A stretch of 64,000 nucleotides of DNA from Massilia sp. IC2-477 (GCF_020707265.1 NZ_JAJFEQ010000003.1:62001-126000), one strand, 5' to 3'. Positions 8,746-18,146 are shown, counted from the first letter of the stretch. Numbers and translations are program-made. Notes: a model not told the origin generated them from the letters alone.

Positions 8746-11421
8746 ATGAGCGTTCGCAACCTCGAGCACCTGTTCGCCCCAGGCTCGGTCGCGCTGGTCG
8801 GCGCCTCCGAAAGGCCGGGCAGCCTTGGAGCGACCTTGCTGCACAACCTGCTCGCCGGCGGTTTTAAGGGCGAGGTCTGGCCCGTCAATCCGAAGTACAC
8901 CGAACTGTCCGGCCGGCGCTGCTATGCCAGCGTGGCGGAGCTGCCGCAGGCGCCCTCGCTGGCGGTGATCTGCACGCCGCCTGCCACGGTGCCCGCGATC
9001 GTGCGCCAGCTGGGCGAGCGCGGCACCCGCGCGGCGGTGGTCTTGAGCCAGGGCCTGGTCGATGCGCGCAGGGGCGGACGCAGCCTGCGCCAGGCCATGC
9101 TCGACGCCGCCCACCCCTATCTCCTGCGCCTGCTGGGACCGAACAGCGCCGGGCTGCTGACCCCTGGGCTCGGCCTGAACGCCAGCGTCGCCACCAGCGG
9201 CGCGCTGCCGGGACGGATCGCGTTCGTGTCGCAGTCGGGCGCCCTGATGGTCGGGGTGCTGGACTGGGCGCGCACGCGCGGCATCGGTTTTTCGCACTTC
9301 ATCGCGCTGGGCGATGCGGCCGACGTCGACCTCGGCGACGTGCTCGACTACCTGGCCAGCGACGGCGCGACGGGCGCGATCCTGCTCTACCTGCAGGACC
9401 TGCGCTATGCGCGCAAGTTCATGTCGGCGGCGCGCGCGGCGGCGCGCAGCAAGCCGGTGCTGGTGCTGAAGGCCGGGCGCGAAGAGGACGACGCGCCGGC
9501 CGCGGCCAGCGAGAGCGGGGCGCTGGCGCACCACGACGACGTGTTCGACGCCGCGATCCGGCGCGCCGGCATGCTGCGCGTGTACACCACCGACCAGCTG
9601 TTCTCGGCCGCCGAGACCCTGGCCTACGCGCGCCCGCTGCACGGCGAGCGGCTCGCGATCGTCAGCAACGGCGCCGGTCCCGGCGTGCTGGCGCGCGACG
9701 CGCTGGCCTATGGCGGCGGGGTGGAAGCGCAGTTCGCAAGCAGCACCATCGACCGGCTGGACGCGCTGCTGGCGCCGCGCTGGCGGCGCGGGAACGTGGT
9801 CAACCTGCAGGGCGGCGCGCCGCCGGCACTGTATCGCGAGACGCTCGAGATCCTGCTGCAGGACCCGCAGGTCGATGCGGTGCTGGCGATCCAGTCGCCC
9901 ACCGCCACCGTATCCAGCCGCGACGTCGCCGACGCCATCGCGCCGCTGGTGCGCAGCGCCTCCAAGACCCTGCTCTCGTGCTGGCTGGGCGGGGCCGCGG
10001 TCGCGGAGGCACGCGCGATTGCCTCCGGCGCGCGCCTGCCGGCCTTCCGTACGCCGGAAGACGCGGTGGCGGGCTTCCTGCAGCTGGTGCACTACCGGCG
10101 CAACCAGAACCTCCTGATGGAAGTGCCGCCCTCGATGGCCGGCACCGTGGCGCCGGACCGGGCGGCCGCGCGCGCGCTGGTGCGCGAAGCGATTGCAGCA
10201 GGGCGCTACCTGCTGTCCGATCCCGAGACCAAGGCCATCCTGCGCACCTACGGCATGGCAGTGGTCGAGACGCGCCAGGCCGCCACGGTCGACGAGGCGG
10301 TGCAGGCGGCCCAGAACATCGGTTACCCGGTGGCGGTCAAGATCCTCACGCCCGACGTGATGCACAAGTCGGACTTCGGCGGCGTGACCCTCGACATCGA
10401 CAGCCCGGAAGGGGTGCGCGCGGCGGCGAAGCGCATGACGAAGCGCTTGGGCGAGCTGTTCCCGCAGGCGCGCTTCGAAGGCTATTCGGTGCAGGCCATG
10501 GCCCGTTCGAGCAATGCGCATGAACTGATCGTGGGCGCCGCCCTCGACCCGGTGTTCGGGCCGGTGATCGTGTTCGGGCAGGGCGGGGTGACGGTGGAAG
10601 TGACCGACGACCATGCGGTCGGCCTGCCGCCCCTGAACCTGGTGCTGGCGCGCGACCTGGTCGACCGCACCCGCGTGGCCAGGCTGCTGGCCGGCTACCG
10701 CAACCGCCCGGCGGTGAACATGGACGCGGTACTGGCCTCGCTGGTGCAGGTCTCGCGCATGGTGGCGGATATCCCCGAGATCGTGGAACTGGACCTGAAC
10801 CCGCTGCTGGCCGACAGCCGCGGCACGACGGTGCTGGACGCGCGCATGCGCCTGGCGCTGGCCGACCGCTCCGGCAGCACGCTCGACCGGCTGGCGATCC
10901 GTCCCTATCCGCGCGAACTGGAAGAGACCATCGAGTGGAATGGCGGGACGCTGCTGCTGCGCCCGATCCGTCCGGAAGACGGCCCGGCGCACCTGGCCTT
11001 CTTTGATGCGCTCACCCCCGACGACGTGCGCTACCGGATGTTCGTGCGCATCCGCGAACTGCAGCCCTCGCAGCTGGCGCGCTTCACCCAGATCGACTAC
11101 GACCGCGAAATGGCCTTCATCGCTACCCGCCCCAATGCGCAGGGCGTGGCCGAGACGCTGGCGGTGGGCAGGGTGGTGGCCGATCCGGACAACATCAGCG
11201 CCGAGTTCGCGGTGACGGTGCGCTCCGACCTGAAGGGCATGGGTCTGGGGAAGATCATGATGCAGAAGCTGATCGACTACTGCCGCTCGCGCGGTACACG
11301 CGAGATCGTGGGCGAGGCGCTGCCGCAGAATTCGCGCATCACGGGCCTGGCCAAGCGGATGGGCTTTACGGTGAAATCGACCGGGCTCGAAGGAATGCGC
11401 GAAATGCGCCTGGTACTGTAA
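8746..11421 (+). CDS. Pat-like protein: NDP-forming acyl-CoA synthetase domains fused to GNAT acetyltransferase
   Basis: The 891-residue length and layout match bacterial Pat/PatZ lysine acetyltransferases: a CoA-binding domain at the N-terminus (SVALVGASERPGS), a succinyl-CoA-synthetase-like domain (VSQSGALMVGVLDWA), an ATP-grasp domain (about 480-700, with GYPVAVKILTPDVMHKSDFGG) and a C-terminal GNAT domain (about 730-891). In active ADP-forming acetyl-CoA synthetases a catalytic His sits in an SHTG motif; here the equivalent stretch reads SESG with Glu at residue 256. Loss of this His is typical of Pat, so acetylation of lysines on metabolic enzymes is more likely than acetate-CoA ligation. 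Start ATG 8746 follows AAAGG; upstream in-frame extension to 8662 lacks a site and is not used. Confidence 0.88.
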   Translation: MSVRNLEHLFAPGSVALVGASERPGSLGATLLHNLLAGGFKGEVWPVNPKYTELSGRRCYASVAELPQAPSLAVICTPPATVPAIVRQLGERGTRAAVVLSQGLVDARRGGRSLRQAMLDAAHPYLLRLLGPNSAGLLTPGLGLNASVATSGALPGRIAFVSQSGALMVGVLDWARTRGIGFSHFIALGDAADVDLGDVLDYLASDGATGAILLYLQDLRYARKFMSAARAAARSKPVLVLKAGREEDDAPAAASESGALAHHDDVFDAAIRRAGMLRVYTTDQLFSAAETLAYARPLHGERLAIVSNGAGPGVLARDALAYGGGVEAQFASSTIDRLDALLAPRWRRGNVVNLQGGAPPALYRETLEILLQDPQVDAVLAIQSPTATVSSRDVADAIAPLVRSASKTLLSCWLGGAAVAEARAIASGARLPAFRTPEDAVAGFLQLVHYRRNQNLLMEVPPSMAGTVAPDRAAARALVREAIAAGRYLLSDPETKAILRTYGMAVVETRQAATVDEAVQAAQNIGYPVAVKILTPDVMHKSDFGGVTLDIDSPEGVRAAAKRMTKRLGELFPQARFEGYSVQAMARSSNAHELIVGAALDPVFGPVIVFGQGGVTVEVTDDHAVGLPPLNLVLARDLVDRTRVARLLAGYRNRPAVNMDAVLASLVQVSRMVADIPEIVELDLNPLLADSRGTTVLDARMRLALADRSGSTLDRLAIRPYPRELEETIEWNGGTLLLRPIRPEDGPAHLAFFDALTPDDVRYRMFVRIRELQPSQLARFTQIDYDREMAFIATRPNAQGVAETLAVGRVVADPDNISAEFAVTVRSDLKGMGLGKIMMQKLIDYCRSRGTREIVGEALPQNSRITGLAKRMGFTVKSTGLEGMREMRLVL

Positions 11422-11435
11422 CTACCGCCGGTGTT

Positions 11436-11468
11436 GTAGGGTGGGCGGGTTTTCCCGCCCACGCGGTA
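11436..11468. repeat. REP-like unit, simple hairpin form
   Basis: GTAGGGTGGGCGGG is followed by TTTT and CCCGCCCACGCGG: a perfect 9-bp stem (11441-11449 / 11454-11462). It lies between convergent pat-like and rhlE genes and may help stop transcription from both sides. It is a solo copy of the unit found in pairs at 19449, 34588 and 48939. Confidence 0.85.
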
Positions 11469-11480
11469 ATTGGCCGCCAG

Positions 11481-12728
11481 TCAGCGCCGGAAGCGCACGT
11501 CCTCCTGCACCACCTTGACCTCGCCCTTCGGCTTCTTGGGCTTTTTCGGCTTCTTCACGATCTGTCCGCCGGCCGTGGTCTCGGGCACCCGGTGATCCGG
11601 CTCGAACCCGCTTTCTTCCTCGCGCCGGATGGTCTGGCGCGTCAGGGCCTCGATCGCCGCCAGGTATTCCACCTCGTCGGCCGCCACCAGCGACACCGCT
11701 TCGCCCGAGGCGCCCGCGCGTCCGGTACGCCCGGTGCGGTGCACGTAGTCCTCGGCCACGATCGGCAGGTCGACATTGACCACCACCGGCAGGTCGTCGA
11801 TGTCCAGGCCGCGCGCGGCGACGTCGGTTGCCACCAGCACCTTCACGTCGCCCGCCTTGAAACGCTCCAGCGCGCGCAGGCGCGCCGGCTGCGGCTTGTC
11901 GCCGTGGATGGCATCGGCCGGGATGCGCTTGGCGTCCAGCAGGCCGACCAGCTCGTCCACGCCCTTGCGGGTTTTGGCAAAGGCCAGCACCTGGGTCCAG
12001 CCGTGCTTCTTCAGCAGGTGCAGGAACAGCTCGGACTTGCGCTTCTTGTCGACCGGGACCAGCCATTGGGTGACCTTGGTCGCGGTGGTATTGCGCGGCG
12101 ACGCCTCGATGCGCACCGGTTCGCGCAGCAGGCGGTTGGCCATGGCGCGGATCTGGTCGGAGAAGGTGGCCGAGACCAGCAGGGTCTGGCGCTTTTTCGG
12201 CAGGGCCGCGAACACCTGGTCGAGCTCTTTCGAGAAGCCGAGGTCGAGCATGCGGTCCGCTTCGTCCAGCACCAGGGTGATGACTTCGTTGAACTTCACC
12301 GCGTTCTGGCGGTACAAATCGAGCAGGCGGCCGGGGGTCGCCACCAGCACGTCCGCTCCCTTACGCAAATTCATCATCTGCGGATTGATGCTGACCCCGC
12401 CGTAGGCCACCATGGTGCGCAGGTTCAGCCCGGCGCCGTAGCTGCGGAAGCTTTCATGCACCTGCTCGGCCAGCTCGCGGGTCGGCACGAGGACCAGGGC
12501 GCGCACGGCATTGCTGCCGACCGGCTTGTCGCGCTTGAACAGGCGCTGCAGGATCGGCAGGGCAAAGCCGGCGGTCTTGCCGGTGCCGGTCTGGGCGGCA
12601 GCCATCACGTCCTTGCCGGACAGGACGGCAGGAATGGCCTGCTGCTGGACAGGGGTCGGGGTGGTGTAGTCGAGCGAAGCGAGGGTCTGGACGATCGGCT
12701 CGATCAGTCCAAGGGCGGCAAACGGCAT
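11481..12728 (-). CDS. rhlE: ATP-dependent DEAD-box RNA helicase RhlE
   Basis: A 415-residue RNA helicase with all core motifs in order: a Q motif (TPVQQQAI), Walker A AQTGTGKT (45-52), LVPTRELAEQ, TPGRLLD, DEAD, SAT, and HRTGRTGRAG. The C-terminal tail is short and basic (KKPKKPKKPKG). RhlE helicases remodel RNA in ribosome assembly and RNA decay. Start ATG at 12728; the initial MPFAALGL matches the typical RhlE N-terminus. It is monocistronic, convergent with the Pat-like gene. Confidence 0.94.
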   Translation of the reverse strand: MPFAALGLIEPIVQTLASLDYTTPTPVQQQAIPAVLSGKDVMAAAQTGTGKTAGFALPILQRLFKRDKPVGSNAVRALVLVPTRELAEQVHESFRSYGAGLNLRTMVAYGGVSINPQMMNLRKGADVLVATPGRLLDLYRQNAVKFNEVITLVLDEADRMLDLGFSKELDQVFAALPKKRQTLLVSATFSDQIRAMANRLLREPVRIEASPRNTTATKVTQWLVPVDKKRKSELFLHLLKKHGWTQVLAFAKTRKGVDELVGLLDAKRIPADAIHGDKPQPARLRALERFKAGDVKVLVATDVAARGLDIDDLPVVVNVDLPIVAEDYVHRTGRTGRAGASGEAVSLVAADEVEYLAAIEALTRQTIRREEESGFEPDHRVPETTAGGQIVKKPKKPKKPKGEVKVVQEDVRFRR

Positions 12729-12799
12729 GGGAACCTTACGGCGAATAAATAGACAGGCCGTAGTTTACCGTGCCCGGGGCAGTACGGGCAAAAGCCTGT

Positions 12800-12925
12800 T
12801 CAGATGGAGACGACGACGTCCGACAGGTCGACGATGGGCTTGGCCGGTTCGCGCTGGTCCTTGCATCCGCCCATGACGAGCGTGGCGACGATCAGCGCAA
12901 AGGGAAGGAAGCGGCGCGGTGGCAT
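12800..12925 (-). CDS. Small lipoprotein, 41 aa
   Basis: A short frame starts at 12925 with SD AAGGAG. It encodes a basic start (MPPRRF), a hydrophobic stretch and a lipobox VMGGC with Cys21, followed by a short polar tail (KDQREPAKP) ending VVVSI. It lies between rhlE and the barrel gene on the same strand. Small lipoproteins of this kind are easily missed by gene finders. Role unknown. Codon use and the strong SD support it. Confidence 0.68.
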   Translation of the reverse strand: MPPRRFLPFALIVATLVMGGCKDQREPAKPIVDLSDVVVSI

Positions 12926-12986
12926 GATGGCTCCTTGATAAGAGTTTCCATCATACGCCTGTCCGCGCCGATGTACATATCTTCTT

Positions 12987-13664
12987 TTAGAAGTTGTACG
13001 AGATGCTGGCGCGCAGCACCGGGTAGACCTTGTAGTCCGAGGCTTCGTCCTGCAGGCGCAGTTCTTCCACCGCCACGTCGGTCGCCAGCTTGCCGCACAC
13101 GGCGTTCGAGGTGGTGCAGCCGTAAGGAATCAGGTTGACCTTGGCCTTGCCCTGGTAAAAGGCGCCGATGTCGGCGCCGAAGTTCCAGCGCTTGTTCGGG
13201 GTGAGGGCATTGCCCCAGCCGATGCCGATGTAGGGCGCGGCGCGGCGGAAGCTGACGTCGCCTTTCAGGGTGCCGATGTCGGTGGTCTTGTAGGTATTGC
13301 CGTTGAAGGTGAAGCTGCCGTTGGCGGCAGGGACGCCGGTCGCCTTGAAACGGGTGCCGTTGTAGACCAGGCCGCTGGTCAGGCGGAAGCTGCTGCCCTC
13401 GATCACGTACCAGTCGAACAGCACGTCGAAGGTGGCCAGCTTGCCGTCCAGCTTGTAGTCGACCAGGCCGGAGCGCTTGTCGAGGTCGTGCTTGAAGTAG
13501 TTGGCGCCGAAACGGCCGTTCAGGGTGCGCTCCATCGGGACCACGAGGTGCAGGCCGGCGCCGGTGGTGCCGAGGTCGGCGGTGACGGCGGCGCCCAGCT
13601 GGGCGTGCGCGGAAGTGCCCAGCAGGAGGGCGGCGAATGCGAAGACGGTATGCTTGAATGCCAT
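12987..13664 (-). CDS. Outer-membrane beta-barrel protein
   Basis: A 225-residue secreted protein. The start at 13664 gives a clean signal peptide (MAFKHTVFAFAALLLG... AHA) and follows AAAGG; an upstream extension to 13754 lacks these features. The mature protein has alternating strands with many aromatic ends and closes with SISYNF, a C-terminal Phe as in outer-membrane barrels. Two Cys (in YGCTTSNAVCG) could form a loop disulfide. It resembles small OmpW/OmpA-like barrels without a clear family signature. Its upstream region is shared with the divergent LytS-like kinase gene. Confidence 0.78.
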   Translation of the reverse strand: MAFKHTVFAFAALLLGTSAHAQLGAAVTADLGTTGAGLHLVVPMERTLNGRFGANYFKHDLDKRSGLVDYKLDGKLATFDVLFDWYVIEGSSFRLTSGLVYNGTRFKATGVPAANGSFTFNGNTYKTTDIGTLKGDVSFRRAAPYIGIGWGNALTPNKRWNFGADIGAFYQGKAKVNLIPYGCTTSNAVCGKLATDVAVEELRLQDEASDYKVYPVLRASISYNF

Positions 13665-13881
13665 GCTGAAAAAAACCTTTCTTTGACGAACTGCGCAGCA
13701 TTGTAAAGCAGTGTTCGCCAGGCAGCGAGAAAAGCCGGCTGCGGGTGAGGGCAATGCGCAACGGATTTTTTAGGGCGGGCAGGGCCGGTTTCGTCGCCGC
13801 TACCCCGTCTCCGTCGCATAATGTCACCGGGCAATGAAGACCAGGACTAATCTGGCGCTGTCCCACTACTGAAAGAACACC

Positions 13882-15174
13882 ATGATCTCAAGCGCTTTTC
13901 ACCTCGGACGACTGCTGGCGGCCTGGCTCGGCTGCTACCTCATCCTGTGCATCATCGTCGTCGAGTCGATCCACGATTACTTCGAACGCGACATCGGCGG
14001 CTATTTCGCGCTGCTGGCCCTGTTCCTCGGCCTGTGGGTGCTGTCCGGCGTGTTCTCGCACATGCGCCGGGTGCGCCTGATCGCCGGCACCCTGAACAGC
14101 AGCACCCTGTCGAACCGGCAGCGGCGCCAGATCGAAATCCCGTTCGAAGCCGGCGAGGCCTTCGACCTGATCGATGCCGCGATCCGCGAGCTGCCAGGCG
14201 CGATCCTGGTGGAAAGCGCGCGCGACAGCCTGCAGGTGCGCGCCAAGGTCAAGCGCATCAACCCCTATGCCATGCACCACGATGGCCAGCCGCCGGCGGC
14301 CAGCTGGGCATTCATTCCGTTCGGCGAACGCCGCAACCAGATCCTGGCCACGGTTACCCCGAACGGCGACGCCGCCGGCAGCGTGACGCTGATCTGCGAA
14401 CCGGAAGACCCGGCCTGGACCGACACCTTCCTGGTCGACCATGGCACCAACCTGGAGAACGCCGAAGCGATCGTGCGCGCCATCACCCGCCGCGTCGCCG
14501 AGCGCCGCCGCGGCGAGCAGGCCCAGGTCCGCCAGACCGCTACCGAGAAGGAACTCACGGTGGCCAAGCTGAACCTGCTGCACGCCCAGGTCGAGCCACA
14601 CTTCCTGTACAACACGCTGGCCAGTGCCCAGGTGCTGACCCGTACCGACCCGGCGCGTGCCGATGAGATGCTCGGCAACCTGATCCAGTACCTGCGCCAC
14701 TCGCTGCCGCGCACCGAGGACGCGCCTTCGACCATCGGCGAGGAACTGGAGCGCGCCCGTGCCTACCTCGACATCCTCAAGATCCGCATGGGCCCGCGCC
14801 TGCAGCTGCAGGTCGACGTGCCCGATGCCCTGCGCGGCGTGCTGTTCCCGACCATGATGCTGCAGACCCTGGTCGAAAACGCGATCAAGCACGGCCTCGA
14901 ACCCAAGCCGGGCGGCGGCACGGTGTGGATCCTGGCGCGCCAGGTCGACAACAGCGTGGCGGTGACGGTGGCCGACGACGGCCGCGGCTTCACGGCCGAG
15001 GGCGGCGGCACCGGCGTCGGCCTGCGCAACGTGCGCGAGCGCCTTCGCCTGGCCTACGGCAATGCGGCCTCGTTCTCGATCGTGGCCAACTTCCCGAGCG
15101 GCGTGGCGGCCACCATCACGGTGCCGAACGCCGTCAACAGCACCGTGGGAGCAGGAGGGCTGCATCATGCTTGA
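13882..15174 (+). CDS. LytS/AlgZ-like sensor histidine kinase
   Basis: A 430-residue kinase with two N-terminal transmembrane helices (about 8-26 and 40-58), a linker of about 150 residues, a coiled coil, and a His_kinase domain of the LytS type with phospho-acceptor H240 in EPHFLYNTLASAQ. The HATPase domain follows (NAIKHGLE, DDGRGF, GVGLRNVRERL). It overlaps the downstream LytTR regulator by 8 bp, so the two are a cognate pair made together. Signal unknown; with no extracellular domain of any size, it may sense the membrane state. Confidence 0.92.
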   Translation: MISSAFHLGRLLAAWLGCYLILCIIVVESIHDYFERDIGGYFALLALFLGLWVLSGVFSHMRRVRLIAGTLNSSTLSNRQRRQIEIPFEAGEAFDLIDAAIRELPGAILVESARDSLQVRAKVKRINPYAMHHDGQPPAASWAFIPFGERRNQILATVTPNGDAAGSVTLICEPEDPAWTDTFLVDHGTNLENAEAIVRAITRRVAERRRGEQAQVRQTATEKELTVAKLNLLHAQVEPHFLYNTLASAQVLTRTDPARADEMLGNLIQYLRHSLPRTEDAPSTIGEELERARAYLDILKIRMGPRLQLQVDVPDALRGVLFPTMMLQTLVENAIKHGLEPKPGGGTVWILARQVDNSVAVTVADDGRGFTAEGGGTGVGLRNVRERLRLAYGNAASFSIVANFPSGVAATITVPNAVNSTVGAGGLHHA

Positions 15175-15949
15175 GAAGCGGATCACCGGCGTGATCGCCG
15201 AAGACGAAACCCTGCTGCGCGAATCGCTGGTCCAGTTGCTGGGGCAGGTGTGGCCGGAACTGGACATCGTGGCCAGCTGCGAAGACGGCGGCAGCGCGCT
15301 GGAAGCGATTGCCGCCCATCGCCCCGACGTGGCTTTCCTCGACATCCGCATGCCGGGCCTGTCCGGCCTGGAAGTCGCCTCCAGCCTGGTGGACACCGGG
15401 ATCAAGACCGAGCTCGTGTTCGTCACCGCCTACGACCAGTACGCGATCGACGCCTTCGAGCGCGGCGCGGTCGACTACCTGCTTAAACCCGTGGCGCGCG
15501 AACGCCTGGCCGGCACCGTGGCAAGGGTGCACGCGCGCCTGCAGCGCGGCGGCCAGGACCTGGCGCAGCTGCAGGCCCTGCTGCTGCAGCTGTCGGCGGC
15601 GGCGCCGCCGCAGCCCAAGGCGCCGCCGCTGGTGTGGCTGACCGCCAGCCGCGGCCAGGAGACGCGCCTGATCCTGGTCGACGACGTGGCCTACTTCCAG
15701 GCCGACAGCAAGTACACGGTCGTGATGACCCAGGATGGCGAAGCGCTGCTGCGCAAACCCATCCGCGACCTGCTCGAGGTGCTGGACCCGACCATGTTCA
15801 AGCAGGTCCATCGTTCGACCATCGTCAACCTGCGCGCGGTGGCCGGGGTCTCGCGCGACGAGAGCGGACGCGGCACGCTGCGGCTGAAGAATCGCCCGGA
15901 AACTCTGGCGGTGAGCCAGCCCTTCATGGCGCTGTTCCGGAACATGTAA
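15167..15949 (+). CDS. LytTR-family response regulator
   Basis: A 260-residue regulator: receiver domain (1-125) with D59 in FLDIRMPGLSG, Lys of LLKPVARE, and a C-terminal LytTR DNA-binding domain (about 155-260; YFQADSKYTVV, FKQVHRSTIVNL). Start ATG 15167 lies inside the end of the kinase gene (8-bp overlap) and follows GCAGGAGGGC. It should bind direct repeats in target promoters when phosphorylated by the kinase encoded just upstream. No target site was identified. Confidence 0.93.
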   Translation: MLEKRITGVIAEDETLLRESLVQLLGQVWPELDIVASCEDGGSALEAIAAHRPDVAFLDIRMPGLSGLEVASSLVDTGIKTELVFVTAYDQYAIDAFERGAVDYLLKPVARERLAGTVARVHARLQRGGQDLAQLQALLLQLSAAAPPQPKAPPLVWLTASRGQETRLILVDDVAYFQADSKYTVVMTQDGEALLRKPIRDLLEVLDPTMFKQVHRSTIVNLRAVAGVSRDESGRGTLRLKNRPETLAVSQPFMALFRNM

Positions 15950-16066
15950 GCGTGAACCTGTAACGAGATGTGAAAGGGTGCACAGAGTGTAAAAGTGTGA
16001 AGTGCCGCACCTTCGGTTCGACATTTCCGGTGGTAAAGTTCGCCCGTCAAACACTGAGAGGCAACT

Positions 16067-16537
16067 ATGAAAGCCCTGATCCTCTGCGCAGCCCTGGCGA
16101 GCGCTACCTTCCCAGCCCTGGCCCAGACCAATGTCAGCATCAGCGTCGGCCAGCCCGGCTTCTACGGCCGCATCGATATCGGCGATGGCGGCTACTACGG
16201 CCCGCCGCCGGTCTACATGGCGCAACCGGTCATCGTCGAACGCCATCATCGCGTGCGCGCCGAGCCGGTCTACCTGCGCGTGCCGCCGGGCCACCGCAAG
16301 AACTGGAACAAGCACTGCCGCAAATACGGCGCCTGCAGCCAGCCGGTGCTGTTCGTGCAGGATCGCTGGTATGCCGACGTGTATGCGCCGCGCTACCGCG
16401 AGCGTCACGGCGGCGGCCACCATGAGCGCTGGGATGACCGCGGCCATGGCCGTGATCGCCACGAAGACCGCGGCCATGGCAGGGGCCATGGCAACGGACA
16501 CGGCAAGGGCCACGGTCACGGCCACGGCCGCGACTGA
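16067..16537 (+). CDS. Secreted Gly/His-rich protein, 156 aa
   Basis: A signal peptide (MKALILCAALASATFPALA) precedes a Tyr/Pro/Gly-rich region and a tail of His, Gly, Arg and Asp repeats (RGHGRGHGNGHGKGHGHGHG) that could bind metal. SD GAGAGGC precedes the ATG. The core (PPGHRKNWNKHCRKYGAC) has two Cys. Proteins of this kind are common in Burkholderiales but have no assigned function. Metal binding is inferred only from the His content. Confidence 0.7.
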   Translation: MKALILCAALASATFPALAQTNVSISVGQPGFYGRIDIGDGGYYGPPPVYMAQPVIVERHHRVRAEPVYLRVPPGHRKNWNKHCRKYGACSQPVLFVQDRWYADVYAPRYRERHGGGHHERWDDRGHGRDRHEDRGHGRGHGNGHGKGHGHGHGRD

Positions 16538-16546
16538 TCCGATCCT

Positions 16547-17530
16547 TTACTGCGGCAGCGGCGCGTCCGGCGGCAGCAGCCCTTCGTGCACCAGTTCCTG
16601 CCAGAAGGCGGCAGGAATCTGCAGCGCCATCTGGACCGCATTGCGCCCGAGGTGCTGCGTGCTGCTGGCGCCGGGGATGGTCGCCGAGACCACCGGATGG
16701 GCCGCGCCGAACTGCAGCGCCGCGGCGGCCAGGTCGACGCCGTGGCGTCCCGCCACCTGCCGCAGGCGCTCGCGCCGTTCGTAGTGTTCCGGCTTGGCGG
16801 GCAGGTAGTCGTAGCGGTCGCCGCCGGCCAGGAAACCCGAGTTGTACGGGCCGCCCAGCACGACCGAGGCGCCGCGCTCCATGCACAGCGGGAACAGGGC
16901 TTCCAGCGGCGTGGTCTCCATCAGCGTGTAGCGTCCGGCCAGCAGGAAGATGTCGGGGTCGGACTGCTGCAGCGCGCGCATGCAGGACTCGACCGTGTTC
17001 ACGCCCAGTCCCCAGGCCTTGATCAGGCCTTCCTCGCGCATGCGCACCAGCTCCTCAAAAGCACCGCCGGGGCCGGCCGCGATCCGGAAATAATGCTCGA
17101 AACTGTCGCCGAAGGCATCGACCGAGAGGTCGTGCACGTAGACGACATCGATGCTGCCCAGCGCCAGGCGCTGCAGGCTGTCCTCGACCGAGCGGCGCGC
17201 GCCTGCGGCCGTGAAGTCGATTACCCGCCGGAAGGGCAGGGCAGAGACGAAGGGTGGCGCCACCTCGCCGGCTACATCGGGCGCCAGCAGGCGGCCGACC
17301 TTGGTCGACAGCGTGTATTCCCCACGCGGCCGGGTGCGCAGGGCCTGGCCGAAGCGGTGCTCGGACAGGCCGGCGCCATAGTGCGGCGCGGTGTCGAAAT
17401 AGCGGATGCCGGCGTCCCAGGCCGCGTCGACGGTGGCGCGGGCCGCCTCGTCGGACGTGGTGTGGTACATGTCGCCGAGCCCGGTGCCGCCCAGGCCCAG
17501 GCGCGTGATCGGTCGGTAGCGCTGGTTCAT
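16547..17530 (-). CDS. Aldo/keto reductase
   Basis: A 327-residue NAD(P)H oxidoreductase of the AKR fold. Start ATG 17530 is preceded by AAAGGA; an ATG five codons upstream lacks a site. Features: LGLGGTGLGDMY at the N-terminus, the catalytic Asp and Tyr in YFDTAPHYGAG, the Lys in STKVGR, and the late cofactor region SATIPGASS. It most resembles the aldose/pyridoxal dehydrogenase branch (D-threo-aldose or L-fucose dehydrogenase), but substrate is not clear from sequence. Monocistronic, convergent with the Gly/His-rich gene. Confidence 0.87.
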   Translation of the reverse strand: MNQRYRPITRLGLGGTGLGDMYHTTSDEAARATVDAAWDAGIRYFDTAPHYGAGLSEHRFGQALRTRPRGEYTLSTKVGRLLAPDVAGEVAPPFVSALPFRRVIDFTAAGARRSVEDSLQRLALGSIDVVYVHDLSVDAFGDSFEHYFRIAAGPGGAFEELVRMREEGLIKAWGLGVNTVESCMRALQQSDPDIFLLAGRYTLMETTPLEALFPLCMERGASVVLGGPYNSGFLAGGDRYDYLPAKPEHYERRERLRQVAGRHGVDLAAAALQFGAAHPVVSATIPGASSTQHLGRNAVQMALQIPAAFWQELVHEGLLPPDAPLPQ

Positions 17531-17609
17531 GTCGCATCCTTTCAAGCGTGTCGAGCGGCCATGCTACAGGACCGGCCCATCGCGCCACGCACGGATCGCT
17601 GAAGGCCCA

Positions 17610-17999
17610 TCAAGGCGCCGGTGCGCGGATTTCGCTGGCATGCGCCGCCACCAAGCGCCAGGCGCCGTCCGGCGCGCGCCGCCACACGCGGCTGTAGCGC
17701 AGGTCGGCGCTGAAGGGTGAGCGGCCAAACTGGCCCGCCACCGCCACGCGCACCGAGACGATGGCGCAGTCGCCGTCGACGACCACACGCATCTCGGAGG
17801 GATCCATGCGGGCCAGTCGCAACAGGCCCGAGCGGTGCGTGTCGAGATCGTCGTGTTTGCCGAAGACCTGGCCGAGGTGGTTGGTGAAGATCAACCCATG
17901 GTCGATCAGCTCGTCCAGCACGGTCAGGTCGGAGGCGAGCATGGCCTCGTGCAGGCGGGCTTCGGCATCGGCAATCTCGGCGGGGACGTGGTTGGGCAT
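17610..17999 (-). CDS. NTF2-like (SnoaL/DUF4440) protein
   Basis: A 129-residue protein of the NTF2-like cone fold: N-terminal helix (AEARLHEAMLASDLTVLDEL), then LIFTNHLGQVFGKHDDL, and a C-terminal sheet ending RVWRRAPDGAWRLVAAHASEI. DUF4440 proteins include isomerase- and hydrolase-like enzymes and stress proteins; no catalytic assignment is possible. Start ATG 17999 has only a weak SD. The divergent ndh gene begins 147 bp upstream. Confidence 0.78.
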   Translation of the reverse strand: MPNHVPAEIADAEARLHEAMLASDLTVLDELIDHGLIFTNHLGQVFGKHDDLDTHRSGLLRLARMDPSEMRVVVDGDCAIVSVRVAVAGQFGRSPFSADLRYSRVWRRAPDGAWRLVAAHASEIRAPAP

Positions 18000-18146
18000 G
18001 GCATCGTTCTCGAGGATGGAATGGCATGATCTTAACCCGGCGTGGGTACCAGGGTGGCGCGCCGCGCCCGCAACGAATGCGTAGTAAGATTGCCACATCG
18101 CCCATGTGCTGGCATTGCCGGACGGGCGCCATGAGAGGAGCTTACT

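Noticed and set aside
8629..10992. 787-codon antisense frame opposite the Pat-like gene
   Set aside because: Low-complexity Arg/Gln/Ala-rich shadow; the plus-strand protein has clear domains.
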